A stretch of 25,438 bases of DNA from JBGVSA01 sp041807905 (GTDB lineage: Bacteria > Pseudomonadota > Gammaproteobacteria > Burkholderiales > Rhodocyclaceae), in contig NZ_JBGVSA010000039.1 of assembly GCF_041807905.1 (NCBI RefSeq), positions 1-25,438 of the forward strand, in the 5' to 3' direction. This document shows, piece by piece, positions 25,001 through 25,438 of the stretch (position 1 is the stretch's first letter; each line of letters starts with the position of its first letter). The position numbers were made by a program, and so were the translations under genes. The notes under the pieces were generated by a model that did not search any database, was not told the DNA's origin, and was given only the letters and a program-made list of their open reading frames with translations.

Positions 25001-25438
25001 ATCAGCGTCGCAGGCAGTGTTGTTGGCACAGGCAATGGGATCAGCGCCTACAACGACGAGAACGCCACGGATCTCAATATCACGCAGAGCAGTGGGGTCA
25101 TCACTGGCGGCCGTGGCATTGACGTCAGCAACGGTGGCACCGGCGCCACGAATATCAGCGTCGCGGGCGAGGTCACGAGCATTTACGGCACCGCCATCCA
25201 AGCCTACAACGGGGCAACGGCCACGGACCTGACCGTGACCCAGACCGGAGGAGCCATCACCGGCGCCACGGGTATCTATGCCGATAACCAGGGCACCGGC
25301 GCAACCCGCATCAGCGTGGCCGGTGATGTCCGGGGAGATATTGTCCACGGCATATATGCCTATAACAGCCGGTCGGCAACGGACCTGACCGTGACGCAAA
25401 CCAGCGGAACCATCTCCGGCTTGCCATATGGCATCAGT
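22067..25438 (+). CDS. Very large ESPR-type repeat surface protein (autotransporter-like), 3' end outside window
   Basis: The frame is open for 1124 codons from the ATG at 22067 to the window edge without a stop, so the C-terminus, including any translocator barrel, is not seen. GAGG lies 6 nt before the ATG. The N-terminus is an ESPR (MNKQYRVVWNESSGTWAVASE) plus hydrophobic signal core, with cleavage likely around residues 54-56. Two cysteines follow (C60 and C69), possibly a disulfide-capped helix start. From about residue 165 the protein is about 18 units of about 52 residues. Each has coil A, GIxAxNxGTGATxISVAGDVxG, and coil B, GIxAYNxxxATDLTVTQSxGxITG, both about 26 residues, as expected for a beta-helix passenger. 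No catalytic motif is visible; an adhesin or biofilm role is inferred. Confidence 0.88.
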   Translation, partial: MNKQYRVVWNESSGTWAVASEISTARGKRASLSIASLAVSSVFGLAMLTVSAPAWSQSQCSATGSVYECSGAITEGVVISGSGDITVNSNADIAPTGTPGTGINVQNTGPGSITVNQQSGGITAWNDPSAPWIFPENGAGIFAANTATGTDITINIGESAAVSGNVDGVHVENYGTGATSVNVAGYVSGSDGAGVVVYGDAATTDLTVTQDGGAISGSRNGISVQNTGSGATTVSVSGEVRATDDHGIYANNNSSTGAALTIEQDGGNILGAQSGIQADNDGNGTTNISLSGDVYGTAQGVQARNGADTTGLTITQTAGSVSGNFGIVAENEGIGATNIDVAGNVAAAYGTGINAMNGSAASDLTVTQHGGSIGGTFYGISANNSGTGATNVRVASYVTATDSIGIYAYGGANSTDLSVVQTGGTIAGNYGGISADNSGTGATTVSVAGDVAAANGYGVYAHTGPTGKDLTVTQDAGSSITGRYGIWASNDGSGATSVTVEGDIATTSDVGVYAYNNSATTTDLTVSQNGGSIVSGAEGIQVGNYGTGATSINVAGDIASRSEFGVHASNGATATELTVTQAAGTITGARAGIWLENSGTGATNVSVAGDVIGTTGQGIHATSYSDASTGLTITQNSGTISGLDFGILTQNLGSGATIISTAGDVSSTFNDGISAYNKSIATDLTVTQSAGTIAGGGGGIYTYNDGTGATTVSVAGDIVSTNGEGIYAYNNSSATNMTVAQVAGSITSEDAGIHASNWGSGATNVSVAGSVTSASSYGLRVEGGFETNGLTTTQSGGAIVGDSGVYTDNKGTGATNISIAGDVTGNSVYGFGLSAYNGDSATELTIVQSGGTVKGGGVGIQAENNGTGATNVQVAGDVIGTDGYGLYAYNTWSSTNDLNVTQSAGTIMGGMFGVYSDNFGTGGASINVAGDVRGDTYDGVRAYNNGTATNLTVTQSAGSITGGGDGIHAENHGTGATNISVAGSVVGTGNGISAYNDENATDLNITQSSGVITGGRGIDVSNGGTGATNISVAGEVTSIYGTAIQAYNGATATDLTVTQTGGAITGATGIYADNQGTGATRISVAGDVRGDIVHGIYAYNSRSATDLTVTQTSGTISGLPYGIS
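22556..25438 (+). repeat. Tandem repeat array of about 156 bp units inside the second surface-protein gene
   Basis: About 18 in-frame units with a period near 156 bp (52 codons; range about 50-54) run to the window edge. The best conserved DNA segments encode GTGATNISVAGDV and ATDLTVTQ. For example, two RGD codon triplets at 24863 and 25331 lie exactly 468 bp (3 x 156) apart. Units differ by many synonymous and non-synonymous changes, so most are old duplications. Confidence 0.9.

Noticed and set aside
22937..25399. Several long minus-strand frames with internal repeats
   Set aside because: They mirror the 156-bp units of the plus-strand gene and have no start signals or known folds.
22556..25438. 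Tandem array considered as a CRISPR
   Set aside because: Units are about 156 bp, in frame, protein-coding and lack short identical repeats with unique spacers.

Overview
The window looks like chromosomal DNA of a GC-rich betaproteobacterium of the order Burkholderiales. A Burkholderiaceae genus such as Pandoraea is my best guess; this rests on gene content and protein style, not on a search. The conserved run M16 peptidase - M16 peptidase - rsmD - coaD - ferredoxin, divergent from ftsY, is housekeeping. The flanks are accessory.

Layout. Positions 1-417 hold no convincing gene, only an interspersed-repeat-like stretch with a strong hairpin. Positions 418-1957 (+) carry bioC and a HAD-type pyrimidine 5'-nucleotidase, one base apart. 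Positions 1982-6328 (-) carry a LuxR-type regulator resembling EpsA, a TonB-dependent outer-membrane receptor and a nitronate monooxygenase. Positions 6454-10519 (-) are the housekeeping operon, with 4-nt stop/start overlaps at the rsmD and coaD starts. ftsY (+) runs to a bidirectional terminator shared with a large secreted lipoprotein esterase on the other strand. That esterase has a polyserine linker, a LamG-like domain and a LacI-type operator at its promoter. Then come a short HPP-family membrane protein and a divergent MarR regulator, with a palindromic operator between them.

At 15296-15665 (-) there is a compact unit that I read as a C4-like antisense RNA, overlapped by an Icd/Ash-like leader ORF and followed by a small gene of unknown function. 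A glycine-zipper lipoprotein with its own terminator follows on the + strand.

The right third (about 16.8-25.4 kb, +) carries two large type V autotransporter-type genes in tandem. The first is complete (1506 residues). The second is open from 22067 to the window edge (1124 codons, no stop). Both start with nearly the same ESPR-type extended signal peptide. Upstream they share a gapless conserved module of about 98 bp, about 210-230 bp before each ATG, although their passengers are unrelated in sequence. The second passenger is built from about 18 units of about 52 residues, each made of two alternating beta-helix coils.

The most noteworthy items are the chromosomal C4-like RNA unit, the shared promoter/ESPR cassette with different passengers, and the two-coil repeat protein.
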